From Belnapia arida (GTDB lineage Bacteria; Pseudomonadota; Alphaproteobacteria; Acetobacterales; Acetobacteraceae): a stretch of 64,000 nucleotides of DNA. This document shows, one piece after another, positions 8,699 through 17,308 of this stretch. The stretch is from NCBI RefSeq assembly GCF_016773205.1, contig NZ_JAETWB010000003.1, positions 310,001-374,000 of the forward strand, read 5' to 3'. Under the pieces are notes generated by a model. It had not been told where the DNA came from. It was given only the letters and a program-made list of their open reading frames with translations, and did not search any database. The translations under genes and the position numbers were made by a program. Positions within the stretch are counted from its first letter, which is position 1. Each line of letters starts with the position of its first letter.

Positions 8699-9594
8699 CG
8701 CCGGGCGAGGAAGTCGAGCACGTCTTGCTGCACCGGCGCCACCGGCCGCAACAGGCCGGCGAAGGCGCCGATGGTCATGACATGGCCCAGCTGCGGGTAG
8801 TAGCGCTCTTCCACGATGTTACCCGCGGCGCGCAGTGCAGCCGCGAGGTTGGCAGTATTGGACGGGCGGACGGTGGTATCGGCCAGGCCGGCCGCCAGCA
8901 GCATGGGCGGCGCGCCGGCTGAGACATGGGCGATGGGCTGGGTCTCTGGCCAGCCCTGCTCCGGCCCGAAGATCGCCTGCAGCACGGGGCTCCGTAGCGG
9001 CAGGAAGTCGTAGGGGCCGGAGAGGCCGATCACGCCGGCAAGGTCGCGCCCCGGACGCAGCCCGGCCGCGCCGAGCCATCGCTCATCGAGCGCCAGCATG
9101 ACGGCGATATAGGCGCCGGCGGAATGGCCCATCAGCATCAGACGCGCCTCTGGCCAGCGGTCGCGCGCCCATCGCACGGCTTGGGCGCCGTCCTCGAGGA
9201 AGGCGGGATAGCCGGCCTCCGGCCAAAGCCGGTAGGCGGGGATGACGACGCGCAACCCCTCCCGCGCCAGCACCGTGCCGAGGAAACGGTAGTCGGCCGG
9301 GCTGCCACTCTCCCAACCACCGCCATGGAAGAAGACCAGCACCGGCGCGTCCGGCTTCGGCGCCTTTGGCTCGTAGAGATCGAGGGTGAGGCGGGCGGCA
9401 TAAGGGATGCCCTCGCTGACGGCGACGCCGCTCGCGGAGGCGAAGCCGTTCAGCACATCCGCCCCGGAGCATCCGGCGAGCAGCAACCCCGCCAGCAGCA
9501 TCAGTGATCGCAAACCACGATCAATCGCTTGCCGAAACTCGCTGGACTGCCGGGCCACGGGAGCGCTTCGATCAGGAAAACAGGGTGGAAGCAT
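8686..9594 (-). CDS. alpha/beta hydrolase (carboxylesterase/lipase type), probable lipoprotein
   Basis: A 302-residue hydrolase related to the HSL/BD-FAE esterases: oxyanion motif VFFHGGGWESGSPAD, nucleophile elbow MLMGHSAGAYIAVM, a later acidic residue (LADTTV) and the catalytic His in QLGHVMTIG. A lipobox, LLAGC, at residues 38-42 predicts lipid attachment and export to the envelope. The ATG at 9594 has AGGA five bases upstream and is preferred, although it gives a long 31-residue n-region; an internal ATG at 9501 would give a very short signal without basic residues. It starts 6 bases after the LysR stop, so the two are co-transcribed. It could cleave short acyl esters; the substrate is unknown. 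Confidence 0.8.
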   Translation of the reverse strand: MLPPCFPDRSAPVARQSSEFRQAIDRGLRSLMLLAGLLLAGCSGADVLNGFASASGVAVSEGIPYAARLTLDLYEPKAPKPDAPVLVFFHGGGWESGSPADYRFLGTVLAREGLRVVIPAYRLWPEAGYPAFLEDGAQAVRWARDRWPEARLMLMGHSAGAYIAVMLALDERWLGAAGLRPGRDLAGVIGLSGPYDFLPLRSPVLQAIFGPEQGWPETQPIAHVSAGAPPMLLAAGLADTTVRPSNTANLAAALRAAGNIVEERYYPQLGHVMTIGAFAGLLRPVAPVQQDVLDFLARRQAP

Positions 9595-9600
9595 GACGTC

Positions 9601-10500
9601 CTATGCGGCAGACCCGGAGAGGGCCGCCTCCAGCAGGCTGATGAAGGCCAGCGCCGCCGGCGAGAGCCGGCTGCCGCGCAACTGCACGAGGCCGACCTCG
9701 CGCAACAGCGGCGGATCGGTGATGGGCAGCACGCGCAGCCCCTGCGGGCGCTGGCGCGGCAGGGCCAGCTCCGGGATCACCGCCACTCCCAGCCCCTCGG
9801 CGGCGAGGGCGATGGCCGTCGCCGGCATCTGCACCTCGCAGCAGGGGTCGAAGGAGGTGCCGATGCTCGCCGCCGCCTCCTCGACCATCGCCCGCATCGT
9901 ATTCGCCCCGCTGGTGATGAGGATCGGCAGCCGGCCGAGCGCCGCCAGCGGCAGGCTCCGCGCGCCCTTGGGCACGAAGCGCGGCGCGGCCAGCGCCAGG
10001 ATCGCCTCCTCCCTGAGCGGGGTGAAGGCGAGGCTCGGCGCATGGGCCGGCCGCGGGCCGATGCCGAATTCCAGGTCCTGCCGCCTGACGCCTTCCAGCA
10101 CCGCCGCCTGCGGCATCTCGCGCAGGTGGATGGCGACGCGCGGATGTGCCCGATGGAAGGCGGCGAGCAGCGGCGGCAGCACCGTCTCCGCGATATGCGG
10201 CGGGCAGCCGAGGGCGAGCCGCCCCGCCTCCATCGCCGCCGCGGCCCGCACCCGGCGCAGCCCCGCCGCTAGCTCGGCATCGGCGCGGCGGGCGTGCGGC
10301 AGCAGCGCCTCGCCCTCCCGCGTCAGGCCGACTGCGCGCGTGGTGCGGTGGAAGAGCGAGGCGCCGAGCTGCCCTTCCAGCTCCCGCACCTGCAGGCTGA
10401 GCGCCGATTGCGAGCGGCCCGACAGCTCCGCCGCACGGCGGAAGCTGCGGTGCTCGGCGACCAGCAGGAAGGCATTCAGCAGCTTGAGGTTGACGGACAT
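9601..10500 (-). CDS. LysR family transcriptional regulator
   Basis: The 299-residue protein starts with the canonical LysR winged helix-turn-helix (LLNAFLLVAEHRSFRRAAELSG then SALSLQVRELEGQLGASLF), followed by the linker helix and an effector domain with RLALGCPPHIAETVLPPLL and the periplasmic-binding-protein-like fold ending GVAVIPELALPR. It likely senses a small acid and controls the divergent operon at 10513-16667. The start codons are only 12 bases apart (27 if the lyase starts at the later ATG), so operator and both promoters must extend into the coding regions. The downstream esterase gene is probably on its transcript. The effector is unknown. Confidence 0.88.
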   Translation of the reverse strand: MSVNLKLLNAFLLVAEHRSFRRAAELSGRSQSALSLQVRELEGQLGASLFHRTTRAVGLTREGEALLPHARRADAELAAGLRRVRAAAAMEAGRLALGCPPHIAETVLPPLLAAFHRAHPRVAIHLREMPQAAVLEGVRRQDLEFGIGPRPAHAPSLAFTPLREEAILALAAPRFVPKGARSLPLAALGRLPILITSGANTMRAMVEEAAASIGTSFDPCCEVQMPATAIALAAEGLGVAVIPELALPRQRPQGLRVLPITDPPLLREVGLVQLRGSRLSPAALAFISLLEAALSGSAA

Positions 10501-10512
10501 GGAGCGTGCAGC

Positions 10513-11454
10513 GTGACACCGCAGGCGATGAGCGTCGAGGCCAGAGCGGCAAAGCCGCAGCGGAGCGAGCTGTCGGTTCCCGCCACCTCCGGCCGCTTCT
10601 TCCCGAAGGCAGCAGCGAGTGCCGCGGATGCCATCGTCCTCGACCTCGAGGATGGCGTCGCGCCGGGCCGGAAGGAGGAGGCGCGCGCCGCCGCCATAGC
10701 CGCACTGAACGAGGTGGATTGGGGCCCGCGCATCATGTCGGTGCGGGTGAACGGCATCGGCACGCCCTGGTGCCACCGCGACATCGTCGAGGTCGCCGAG
10801 GCCTGCCCGCGCCTCGACCGCATCGTGCTGCCGAAGGCGGGCGAGGCTTTCGACATCCGCTTCCTTGCCGCCCTGCTCGACGGGGTGGAGGCGGCAACCG
10901 GCCGCCCGCGCATCGGCATCGCCGCCCTGGTGGAAACGGCGCGGGGCGTCGGTCGCGCCGAGGAGATCGCCGAGGCCCACCCGCGCGTCGAGACGGTGAT
11001 CTTCGGCCTCGGCGACTACATGCGCGAGATGCGGACGCCGGATACGGTCGTCGGCCTGCCCAACCCGGACTACGCGCTGGCGGGCGCGGCCAACGACCAG
11101 TGGCATTACGCGCTGGCCCGCATCGCCAATGCCTGCCGCGCGGCGGGCGTGAGGCCGATCGACGCCGTCTATGCCGATTTCCGCGACGGCGAGGGGCTGC
11201 GGGCCTCCGCCACCCGCTCGCGGGCGCTCGGCTACGAGGGGAAATGGGCGATCCACCCGGACCAGGTGGCGCCGATCAACGCGGTCTTCTCGCCCGACGA
11301 GGCGCGGATCGCATGGGCGAGGAAGGTCCTGGCGACGCTCGCCCGGGCGGAAGCAGCAGGGGCCGGAGCGGCCGCGGAGGATGGGATGATGGTTGATGCC
11401 GTGCATGCGCTGATGGCGCGCGACATCCTGCGGCAGGCGGGGCTCGAGGCATGA
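10513..11454 (+). CDS. HpcH/HpaI aldolase/citrate lyase (CitE-like) family protein
   Basis: A CitE-like TIM-barrel CoA-ester lyase of about 313 residues. Evidence: the N-terminal RSELSVPAT, the metal-site motif IVLDLEDGVAPGRK, the catalytic segment RIGIAALVETARG, FGLGDYMREM (metal Asp) and the C-terminal EGKWAIHPDQVAPIN. Relatives cleave malyl-CoA, beta-methylmalyl-CoA or citramalyl-CoA to acetyl-CoA plus a 2-oxoacid with Mg. GTG at 10513 has GGAG 8 bases upstream; ATG at 10528 is the alternative and gives 308 residues. It heads a tightly coupled six-gene operon; its stop overlaps the CaiB gene start (ATGA), which suggests that the transferase supplies its CoA ester. A second CitE-like gene lies at 51280-52140. 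Substrate not proven. Confidence 0.85.
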   Translation: MTPQAMSVEARAAKPQRSELSVPATSGRFFPKAAASAADAIVLDLEDGVAPGRKEEARAAAIAALNEVDWGPRIMSVRVNGIGTPWCHRDIVEVAEACPRLDRIVLPKAGEAFDIRFLAALLDGVEAATGRPRIGIAALVETARGVGRAEEIAEAHPRVETVIFGLGDYMREMRTPDTVVGLPNPDYALAGAANDQWHYALARIANACRAAGVRPIDAVYADFRDGEGLRASATRSRALGYEGKWAIHPDQVAPINAVFSPDEARIAWARKVLATLARAEAAGAGAAAEDGMMVDAVHALMARDILRQAGLEA

Positions 11455-12656
11455 GCGCGCCCGCGATGCCCATGGCCGGCGTAAAGGTGCTCGACATCGC
11501 CACCTTCCTCGCCGCGCCCTTCGCCGGCACCATCCTCGCCGATTTCGGCGCGACGGTGCTGAAGATCGAGCACCCGAAGCTCGGCGACCCGATGCGCGCC
11601 TTCGGCACCCCGACCGAATGCGGCGACACCCTCGCCTGGCTGAGCGAGGCGCGGAACAAGCAGTGCATGACGCTCGACCTGCGCCACCCGGAGGGTGCCG
11701 CGGTGTTCCGCAAGCTGGTCGCGCAATCCGACGTGCTGCTCGAGAATTTCCGCCCCGGCACGCTGGAGAAATGGGGCCTCGGCCCGGATGCGCTGCGCGA
11801 GATCAACCCGAGGCTCGTCGTGCTGCGGGTCAGCGCCTATGGCCAGACCGGGCCGAAGCGCGGCCTGCCGGGCTTCGCCCGCGTGGCGCATGGCTTCGGC
11901 GGCCTGAGCTTCCTGGCCGGAGAGCCGGATGGGAAACCCGTCGTGCCCGGCTCCACCTCGCTCGCCGACTACCTCTCCGGCATCTGGGGTGCGGTCGGCG
12001 TGCTGATGGCGCTGCGCGTGGCGGAGCGGACGGGGCAGGGGCAGGATGTCGATATCGGCCTCTATGAATCCGTCTTCCGCCTGCTCGACGAGATCGCGCC
12101 GGCCTATGCGAAGACGGGTTATGTGCGGGAGCGCATGGGCGCCGATGTGCCGACCGTGGTGCCGCATGGCCATTGGCAGACCAGCGAAGGGCGCTGGGTG
12201 GCGATCGCCTGCACCAGCGACAAGATCTTCGCCCGCCTCGCCGAAGCCATGGGGCGGCCGGAGCTGACGGCACCCGACCGCTTCGAGAAGACGGCCCAGC
12301 GCATCGCCAACCGCTCGGAGGTGAACGGCATCGTCGCCGACTGGGCGGCGGGGATGACGATGGAGCAGCTCGGCGCCGCCTGCGACGCCGCGGACGTGCC
12401 CTGGGGCCCGATCAACAGCATCGCCGACATCTTCGCCGACCCGCATATCGCGGCGCGCGAGAACATCCTGCGCGTCATCGACGAGCGGGCGGGGGAGCTG
12501 GCCCTGCCGGCGCCGGTGCCGCGGCTGACCGAGACGCCGCCGACGCTTCGCCATGCCGGGCGGGCGAGGGGGGCCGACACGCAAGAGATCCTGGGCAATT
12601 GGCTGGGGATGGTGGCCGAGGACATCGCCGCGCTGCGGCAATCGGGCGCCATCTAG
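11451..12656 (+). CDS. CaiB/BaiF family CoA-transferase
   Basis: This 401-residue family III CoA-transferase moves CoA between carboxylic acids through an aspartyl-CoA intermediate. It shows the family N-terminus VKVLDIATFLAAPFAGTILADFGATVLKIE split as expected, LLENFRPGTLEKWGLG, VLRVSAYGQTGP, the glycine loop, and VDIGLYESVFRLLDEIAP. It presumably activates the substrate that the neighbouring CitE-like lyase cleaves; that link is inferred from the ATGA overlap between the two. The LLM monooxygenase gene follows after 18 bases. Compare the second CaiB at 50012-51205, which sits next to another CitE-like lyase. Donor and acceptor acids are unknown. Confidence 0.88.
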   Translation: MSAPAMPMAGVKVLDIATFLAAPFAGTILADFGATVLKIEHPKLGDPMRAFGTPTECGDTLAWLSEARNKQCMTLDLRHPEGAAVFRKLVAQSDVLLENFRPGTLEKWGLGPDALREINPRLVVLRVSAYGQTGPKRGLPGFARVAHGFGGLSFLAGEPDGKPVVPGSTSLADYLSGIWGAVGVLMALRVAERTGQGQDVDIGLYESVFRLLDEIAPAYAKTGYVRERMGADVPTVVPHGHWQTSEGRWVAIACTSDKIFARLAEAMGRPELTAPDRFEKTAQRIANRSEVNGIVADWAAGMTMEQLGAACDAADVPWGPINSIADIFADPHIAARENILRVIDERAGELALPAPVPRLTETPPTLRHAGRARGADTQEILGNWLGMVAEDIAALRQSGAI

Positions 12657-12674
12657 GCCGGGAGGACAAGAAGA

Positions 12675-14030
12675 ATGGACCGCACGATCAAGATGGTGGG
12701 CTTCCTGCAGGCGCAGAATTGCTCCATCGCCCCCGGCTCCTGGCGGCACCCCGCCGCGGCGACGGATTTCCTCACGCCGGACTACTTCACCCGCGTGGCC
12801 CGCATCCTGGAGGAGGGCAAATTCCACCTCGCCTTCTTCGACGACCGGCTGGCAATGCCCGACATCTACGGGCGGGACCATGTGGCAGCCGTCGAGAACG
12901 GCATCCGCGTCGTCAAGATGGACCCGGCGACGATCCTCGCCGTCATGTCGCAGGCGACCTCGCGCCTCGGCCTCGGCGGGACCTATTCGACCACCTATTA
13001 CGAGCCCTTCCACGTCGCCCGCCTCTTCGCCACGCTCGACCTGATGACGCGGGGCCGCGCCGCCTGGAACGTCGTCACCTCGCTCAATGACAGCGAGGCG
13101 GCGAATTTCGGCCGCACCGAGCATCTCGAGCACGACCTCCGCTACGACCGCGCCGATGAGTTCATGGAAGCGGTCATGGGCCATTGGGATAGCTGGGACG
13201 ACGACGCCATCCTGCTCGACAAGGAAGGCGGCCGCTTCGCCGATGCCTCCAAGGTCCGGCCCGTACGCTACGAGGGCAAGTTCTTCCGCAGCCATGGCCC
13301 GCTGCCGGTGCCGCGCAGCCCGCAGGGCCATCCGGTGCTGATCCAGGCCGGGCAGTCCGGCCGCGGCCGCCGCTTCGCCGGGCGCTGGGGCGAGCTGATC
13401 TTCGTCGTCTACCCGAATATCGAGGCGGGCAAGAAGCAGTATGCCGACCTCAAGCGCGCCGTCGCCGAATCCGGCCGCAACCCGGACGAGGTGACCGTCG
13501 CCCCCGCCGTCTACGTCAACGTCGCCGAGACCGAGGCCCTGGCCGAGGAGAAGCGTCGCTTCACCGAGGCCCTGGCGACGGCGGAGGACGGCGTGGTGCT
13601 GCTCTCCGAGGCGCTCAACTTCGACTTCGCCTCGAAGCCGATGGACGAGCCGTTCACCGATGCCGAGCTGGCGGGGCTGTCCTGGGGCGGCTTCAAGGAC
13701 CGCATCGTCATGCTGAGCGGCAAGCAGAACCCGACGGTGCGCGACTTCGTCACCTTCTCCGGCCGCGGTACTACGCGCGAATTCCCCAACTTCACCGGCA
13801 CGCCGAAGCAGGTGGTCGACCAGATGCAGGGCTGGTTCGAGGGCCGCGCCTGCGACGGCTTCGTCCTCGTCGCCTCGCAGAATCCCGGCTCCTTCGAGAA
13901 TTTCACCCGGCTGGTGGTGCCGGAGATGCAGCGGCGCGGCCTCTACCACAAGGACTACGCCGGCAGCACGCTGCGCGAGAATCTCGGCCTGCAACGGCCG
14001 CAACATGGCGAATGGAGGAAGGCACAATGA
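12675..14030 (+). CDS. FMN-dependent LLM-class monooxygenase (NtaA/SnaA/DszA family)
   Basis: The 451-residue protein matches the NtaA/DszA branch of bacterial luciferase-like monooxygenases: MVGFLQAQNCSIAPGSWRHP at the start, KFHLAFFDDRLAMPD, TYSTTYYEPFHVARLFATLDLMTRGRAAWNVVTS, the HLEHDLRYDRADEFMEAV motif, and VLIQAGQSGRGRRFAGRWGEL for FMN phosphate binding. Relatives use FMNH2 and O2 to cleave C-N or C-S bonds or oxidise alkyl chains (nitrilotriacetate, dibenzothiophene sulfone, pristinamycin precursors, long alkanes). They need a separate flavin reductase, and none is seen in this operon. Its 3' end overlaps the Bug gene start (ATGA), with a strong GGAGGAAGG ribosome site inside its last codons. 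Substrate unknown. Confidence 0.87.
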   Translation: MDRTIKMVGFLQAQNCSIAPGSWRHPAAATDFLTPDYFTRVARILEEGKFHLAFFDDRLAMPDIYGRDHVAAVENGIRVVKMDPATILAVMSQATSRLGLGGTYSTTYYEPFHVARLFATLDLMTRGRAAWNVVTSLNDSEAANFGRTEHLEHDLRYDRADEFMEAVMGHWDSWDDDAILLDKEGGRFADASKVRPVRYEGKFFRSHGPLPVPRSPQGHPVLIQAGQSGRGRRFAGRWGELIFVVYPNIEAGKKQYADLKRAVAESGRNPDEVTVAPAVYVNVAETEALAEEKRRFTEALATAEDGVVLLSEALNFDFASKPMDEPFTDAELAGLSWGGFKDRIVMLSGKQNPTVRDFVTFSGRGTTREFPNFTGTPKQVVDQMQGWFEGRACDGFVLVASQNPGSFENFTRLVVPEMQRRGLYHKDYAGSTLRENLGLQRPQHGEWRKAQ

Positions 14031-15004
14031 GGAAGGGGATTCTCGGCCGGCGTGGGCTGGCCGCGGCCGGCATCGGGCTGCTGGCGGCACCCGCAGTGCG
14101 CGCGCAGGGCAATTGGCCCGAGCGCACGGTGCGCCTCGTCGTCGCCTATGCGCCGGGCGGCGGCACCGATCTTACCTCCCGGGCGATGGCGGAGGCGCTG
14201 ACCGCGCGCTTCGGCCAGACCTTCGTCGTCGAGAACCGACCGGGCGCCAATGGCATCGTCGGCTCGGAGGCCGTGGCGCGCAGCCAGCCCGATGGCTACA
14301 CCTTCGTCACCGTCACCAGCACCCATGTGATGAACCGCCACATGGTGCCGAACCTGCCCTTCGACCCGACGAATGACTTCACCCCGATCGCGCTGATGGC
14401 GCGCTACCCGCTGGTGCTGATGGCGAATACAGACGCGCCTTTCAAGGACGTCCCCAGCCTCATCGCCTATGCCAAGACGCGGCCGAAGGGTGAGATCGCC
14501 CAGGCGACCTCCGATGCGCAATCCTCCTATGCCGCCAATCAATTCGCCAAGGCCGCCGGCATCGACCTGACCGAGGTGCCCTACCGCGGCAGCGGCGCTT
14601 ATCTCGGCGACCTCACCGGCGGGCATCTGAAGCTCGCCTGGGGCAGCACGGCGACGGCCATGCCGCTGCTGCCGGGCGGCAAGGTGAAGGTGATCGCCGT
14701 CACCTCGCCCGAGCGGTCCGGCTTCCTGCCGGACAGCCCGACCCTGGTCGAATGCGGCCTGCCCGACTGCACCTTCATCGGTTGGGTCGGGATCTTCGGC
14801 CCGGCGAAGCTGCCGGTGGAGATCGCCCGCCGCTTCAACCGCGCCTGCGCCGAGGTCAGCGCGACGCCCGCCATGCAGGAGAAGTTCAGGACCATGGCCT
14901 CCGACCCGGCGCCGATGGATCTCGAGGCGCTGGCCGCCACGCTGCGCGACGACGACGCCCGCTGGGCCAAGGCCGCCAAGGAAGGGTTGTTGCCCCGCCA
15001 ATGA
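14027..15004 (+). CDS. Bug family solute receptor (tripartite tricarboxylate transporter type)
   Basis: A 325-residue periplasmic binding protein. A twin-arginine-looking leader (LGRRGLAAAGIGLLAAPAVRA) is followed by the Bug signature WPERTVRLVVAYAPGGGTDLTSR, VVENRPGANGIVGSEAVARS, and LTEVPYRGSGAYLGDLTGGH. Bug proteins capture carboxylates, amino acids or aromatic acids with a venus-flytrap fold and usually serve TctAB permeases, which are absent here as for most Bug genes. The ATG at 14027 overlaps the monooxygenase stop and has an excellent ribosome site. The stop overlaps the AtuA start. Its place inside a catabolic operon suggests it captures the operon's substrate; ligand unknown. Confidence 0.9.
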   Translation: MRKGILGRRGLAAAGIGLLAAPAVRAQGNWPERTVRLVVAYAPGGGTDLTSRAMAEALTARFGQTFVVENRPGANGIVGSEAVARSQPDGYTFVTVTSTHVMNRHMVPNLPFDPTNDFTPIALMARYPLVLMANTDAPFKDVPSLIAYAKTRPKGEIAQATSDAQSSYAANQFAKAAGIDLTEVPYRGSGAYLGDLTGGHLKLAWGSTATAMPLLPGGKVKVIAVTSPERSGFLPDSPTLVECGLPDCTFIGWVGIFGPAKLPVEIARRFNRACAEVSATPAMQEKFRTMASDPAPMDLEALAATLRDDDARWAKAAKEGLLPRQ

Positions 15005-16356
15005 AAACCTTCACCATGCTCTCGACGAGCGGCATCCTCGGCTACGGCTATGCCGAGGAATCGCTCCGTATCGGGATGAGCCGCCAGCCGCAGGTCATCG
15101 GCTGCGATGGCGGCTCCACGGACCCTGGCCCGCACTATCTCGGCGCCGGCACCTCCTTCTGCTCGCGCCTCTCAGTGAAGCGCGACTTCCGGCTGATGCT
15201 GCAGGCGGCCGTCGCGGCCGGTATCCCCTGCATCATCGGCACCTCGGGCGGGGCCGGGGGCGAGCCGCACCTGCAGAGCATGGCCGCGCTGGCGCGGGAG
15301 ATCGCGCGGGAGGACGGCCTCTCCTTCCGCATGGCGCTGATCCATGCCGAGCAGGACAAGGCGATGCTCGGCAGCCGGCTCGACCGGACGAAGCCGCTGG
15401 CCAAGCTGCCGCCGCTCGACGCGGCGACCATCGATCGCGCCACGCGCATCGTTGGCATGATGGGGCCGGAGCCGATCGCCAAGGCGCTCGACGGCGGCGC
15501 GCAGGTGATCCTGGCCGGCCGCAGCAGCGACCCGGCGCAATGGGCCGCGCCCGCCATCCGCGCGGGCATGGCGCCGGCGCCCTCCTGGTATGCCGGCAAG
15601 ATGCTGGAATGCGGCGCCGAGCCGACGACGCCGAAGGAGCCGGACTGCCTGCTGGTGACGATCGAGGACGACCATCTGGTCTGCGAGCCGCCCAACCCGA
15701 TCCGCCGCTGCACGCCGCTCTCGGTCGCCAACTTCGCCTTGCACGAGAATTCCAGCCCCACCCATCACGTGGAGCCGGGCGGGTTGCTCGACACCTCGGA
15801 CGTCACCTTCACCCCCGTCTCCGACCGGGCGGTGAAGGTCGCCGGCATGCGCTGGACGCCGGCCGACACCTACACGGTGAAGCTGGAGGGGGTGGAACTC
15901 GCCGGCTACCGCGCCATCACTATCTGCGCCACGCGGGACCCGGTGCTGATCGGCCAGATCGACGATTACCTCGCCAGCCACCGCGCCAAGGTCGAGGCCA
16001 AGGCCGCCTCTTTCGGCGTCTCCGCGGAGCGCTACCGCATGGCCGTCCGCGTCATCGGGCGGGATGCGGTGATGGCTGGGTGGGAGCCGGTGCGGGCCGT
16101 CACCTCGCACGAGCTCGGCTTCGTCATCGAGGTGCTGGCCGACGATCAGGAGGTGGCGAATGCGGTCCTCGCCATGGCTCGCACCAGCCTGCTGCATGCC
16201 GACTTCCCCGGCCGGCTCTGCAAGGAGGGCAACATGGCCTTCCCCTTTTCGCCATCGGACATCCCGCTCGGCGAGCTCTACCGGTTCAGCATCTTCCACA
16301 CCCTCGCGGTGGACGACCCCTGCGCCCTTTTCCCCATCGAATACGAGAGCGTGTGA
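15001..16356 (+). CDS. AtuA-like protein (acyclic terpene utilisation A, DUF1446 N-terminal type)
   Basis: This 451-residue protein resembles the AtuA family named for the citronellol/geraniol pathway of Pseudomonas, whose reaction is still undefined. Visible features are the N-terminal LSTSGILGYGYAEESL, the acidic glycine motif QVIGCDGGSTDPGPHYLGAG, IIGTSGGAGGEPHL (nucleotide-binding-like glycine loop), LAGRSSDPAQWAAPAI, and SHELGFVIEVL. The start overlaps the Bug stop by four bases (ATGA), and the next gene, DUF4387, starts within its stop (TGATG). The AtuA-DUF4387 pair is a recurrent arrangement in bacteria, probably subunits or sequential enzymes. Nothing in the operon encodes the Atu carboxylase, so a terpene substrate is not implied. 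Confidence 0.83.
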   Translation: MKTFTMLSTSGILGYGYAEESLRIGMSRQPQVIGCDGGSTDPGPHYLGAGTSFCSRLSVKRDFRLMLQAAVAAGIPCIIGTSGGAGGEPHLQSMAALAREIAREDGLSFRMALIHAEQDKAMLGSRLDRTKPLAKLPPLDAATIDRATRIVGMMGPEPIAKALDGGAQVILAGRSSDPAQWAAPAIRAGMAPAPSWYAGKMLECGAEPTTPKEPDCLLVTIEDDHLVCEPPNPIRRCTPLSVANFALHENSSPTHHVEPGGLLDTSDVTFTPVSDRAVKVAGMRWTPADTYTVKLEGVELAGYRAITICATRDPVLIGQIDDYLASHRAKVEAKAASFGVSAERYRMAVRVIGRDAVMAGWEPVRAVTSHELGFVIEVLADDQEVANAVLAMARTSLLHADFPGRLCKEGNMAFPFSPSDIPLGELYRFSIFHTLAVDDPCALFPIEYESV

Positions 16357-16667
16357 TGCCCCGGATCCGCGATATCGCCCAGATCTGCAAGAGCAAGAAT
16401 GCCGGGCCCTTCATGGTCACGATCGACGTGCTGTTCGAGGACCCGGCGCTGTACCGCCGCGTCAAGGCGACCGGCGTGCTGAGCGCCGCGCTCTTCGCCC
16501 GGCTCTATGGCGTGGCCGAAGGGGATGTGCTCTTCACCCCCTACGACACCGCCTCCGCCTTCAAGGCGACGCTGCCGCGGCTGGTGCCGGCCGGGGACTT
16601 CGGCGACACCGATGTCTACGGCGCGCAGCAGCACGCGCCGCTGCTGGATGTGGAGGTCCCTGTCTAA
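16356..16667 (+). CDS. DUF4387 domain protein
   Basis: The 103-residue product fits DUF4387: it opens with IAQICKSKNAGPFMVTIDVLFEDP, the diagnostic SKNAGPF motif, and continues with ARLYGVAEGDVLFTPYDTASAFKATLPR. It has no signal peptide and no assigned function. It starts one base inside the stop of the AtuA-like gene and is probably made in equal amounts with it, so a heteromeric complex is plausible. It ends the six-gene operon, its stop overlapping the convergent cysteine hydrolase by four bases. Confidence 0.85.
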   Translation: MPRIRDIAQICKSKNAGPFMVTIDVLFEDPALYRRVKATGVLSAALFARLYGVAEGDVLFTPYDTASAFKATLPRLVPAGDFGDTDVYGAQQHAPLLDVEVPV

Positions 16668-17272
16668 CACCACTCCCGCAGGATCAGCTCCGTCGTCACC
16701 GCCTCCACCTGCTGGCCGTAGCGCTCGTTGTAGAGGGCCAGCATCGCGTCATGCGTATGGTCGGAGGAGCTGCAGATCGCATCCGTCGGCACCACCACCC
16801 GGTAGCCGAGATCGACGGCGCCCAGCACAGCGGCGAGGACGCAGACATCCGTCTCCGCGCCGCTGATGATGAGCGTCTCGATCCCCCGCTCCTGCAGCCG
16901 CGGGTGCAGCGTGCCGCAGACCCAGGGCGAATAGACCTTCTTGTCGAAGAGCTCGGCCGGCGGAACCAGCCGTTGCAGCGGTGGCAGCAGGTCGATGGCG
17001 CCCTCCGGCAACTGCTCCCGCGTCAGGGAGGGCCAGCGCTCCCAGTAGCGCCGCCAGGTGCCGGTTCCCTCGCCCGGCCGGTCGGCGGGGATGAAGCGGG
17101 TGAAGATGGTGCGCTCCGGATGGGCGACGGCCAGCCGCTCCACCATCGGCGCTACCCGCGTCATCCAGGGGGTGTGCCATTCGGTATGCCCAGCGAAGAG
17201 GTTCTGCATGTCGATGCAGAGATGCAGGCAGGTTTCGGTCAGCGGGCCGTGATGCAGTTCGTCTTGTGCCAT
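16664..17272 (-). CDS. isochorismatase-family cysteine hydrolase
   Basis: A 202-residue cytoplasmic hydrolase with the isochorismatase/nicotinamidase catalytic triad: Asp in LCIDMQNLF, Lys in LFDKKVYSPW, and nucleophilic Cys in ISGAETDVCVLAAVLGAVDLGY, preceded by the usual cis-peptide. Family members split amides (nicotinamide, N-carbamoyl compounds) or vinyl ethers. It lacks the metal-binding DxHxxxH of nicotinamidases, so an amidase of another kind is likely. It lies just after the NAD synthetase gene on the same strand (36-base gap), but a link to NAD recycling is not supported by its motifs. Substrate unknown. Confidence 0.82.
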   Translation of the reverse strand: MAQDELHHGPLTETCLHLCIDMQNLFAGHTEWHTPWMTRVAPMVERLAVAHPERTIFTRFIPADRPGEGTGTWRRYWERWPSLTREQLPEGAIDLLPPLQRLVPPAELFDKKVYSPWVCGTLHPRLQERGIETLIISGAETDVCVLAAVLGAVDLGYRVVVPTDAICSSSDHTHDAMLALYNERYGQQVEAVTTELILREWC

Positions 17273-17308
17273 GCCGCGTGAACGACGCAGACATGGCAGG
17301 GATGCAAT

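Noticed and set aside
11232-14090. A 952-codon open frame on the minus strand.
   Set aside because: It runs antisense to the CaiB and monooxygenase genes, has Gly/His/Asp/Arg-rich composition and no domain; it is an artefact of the high GC content.
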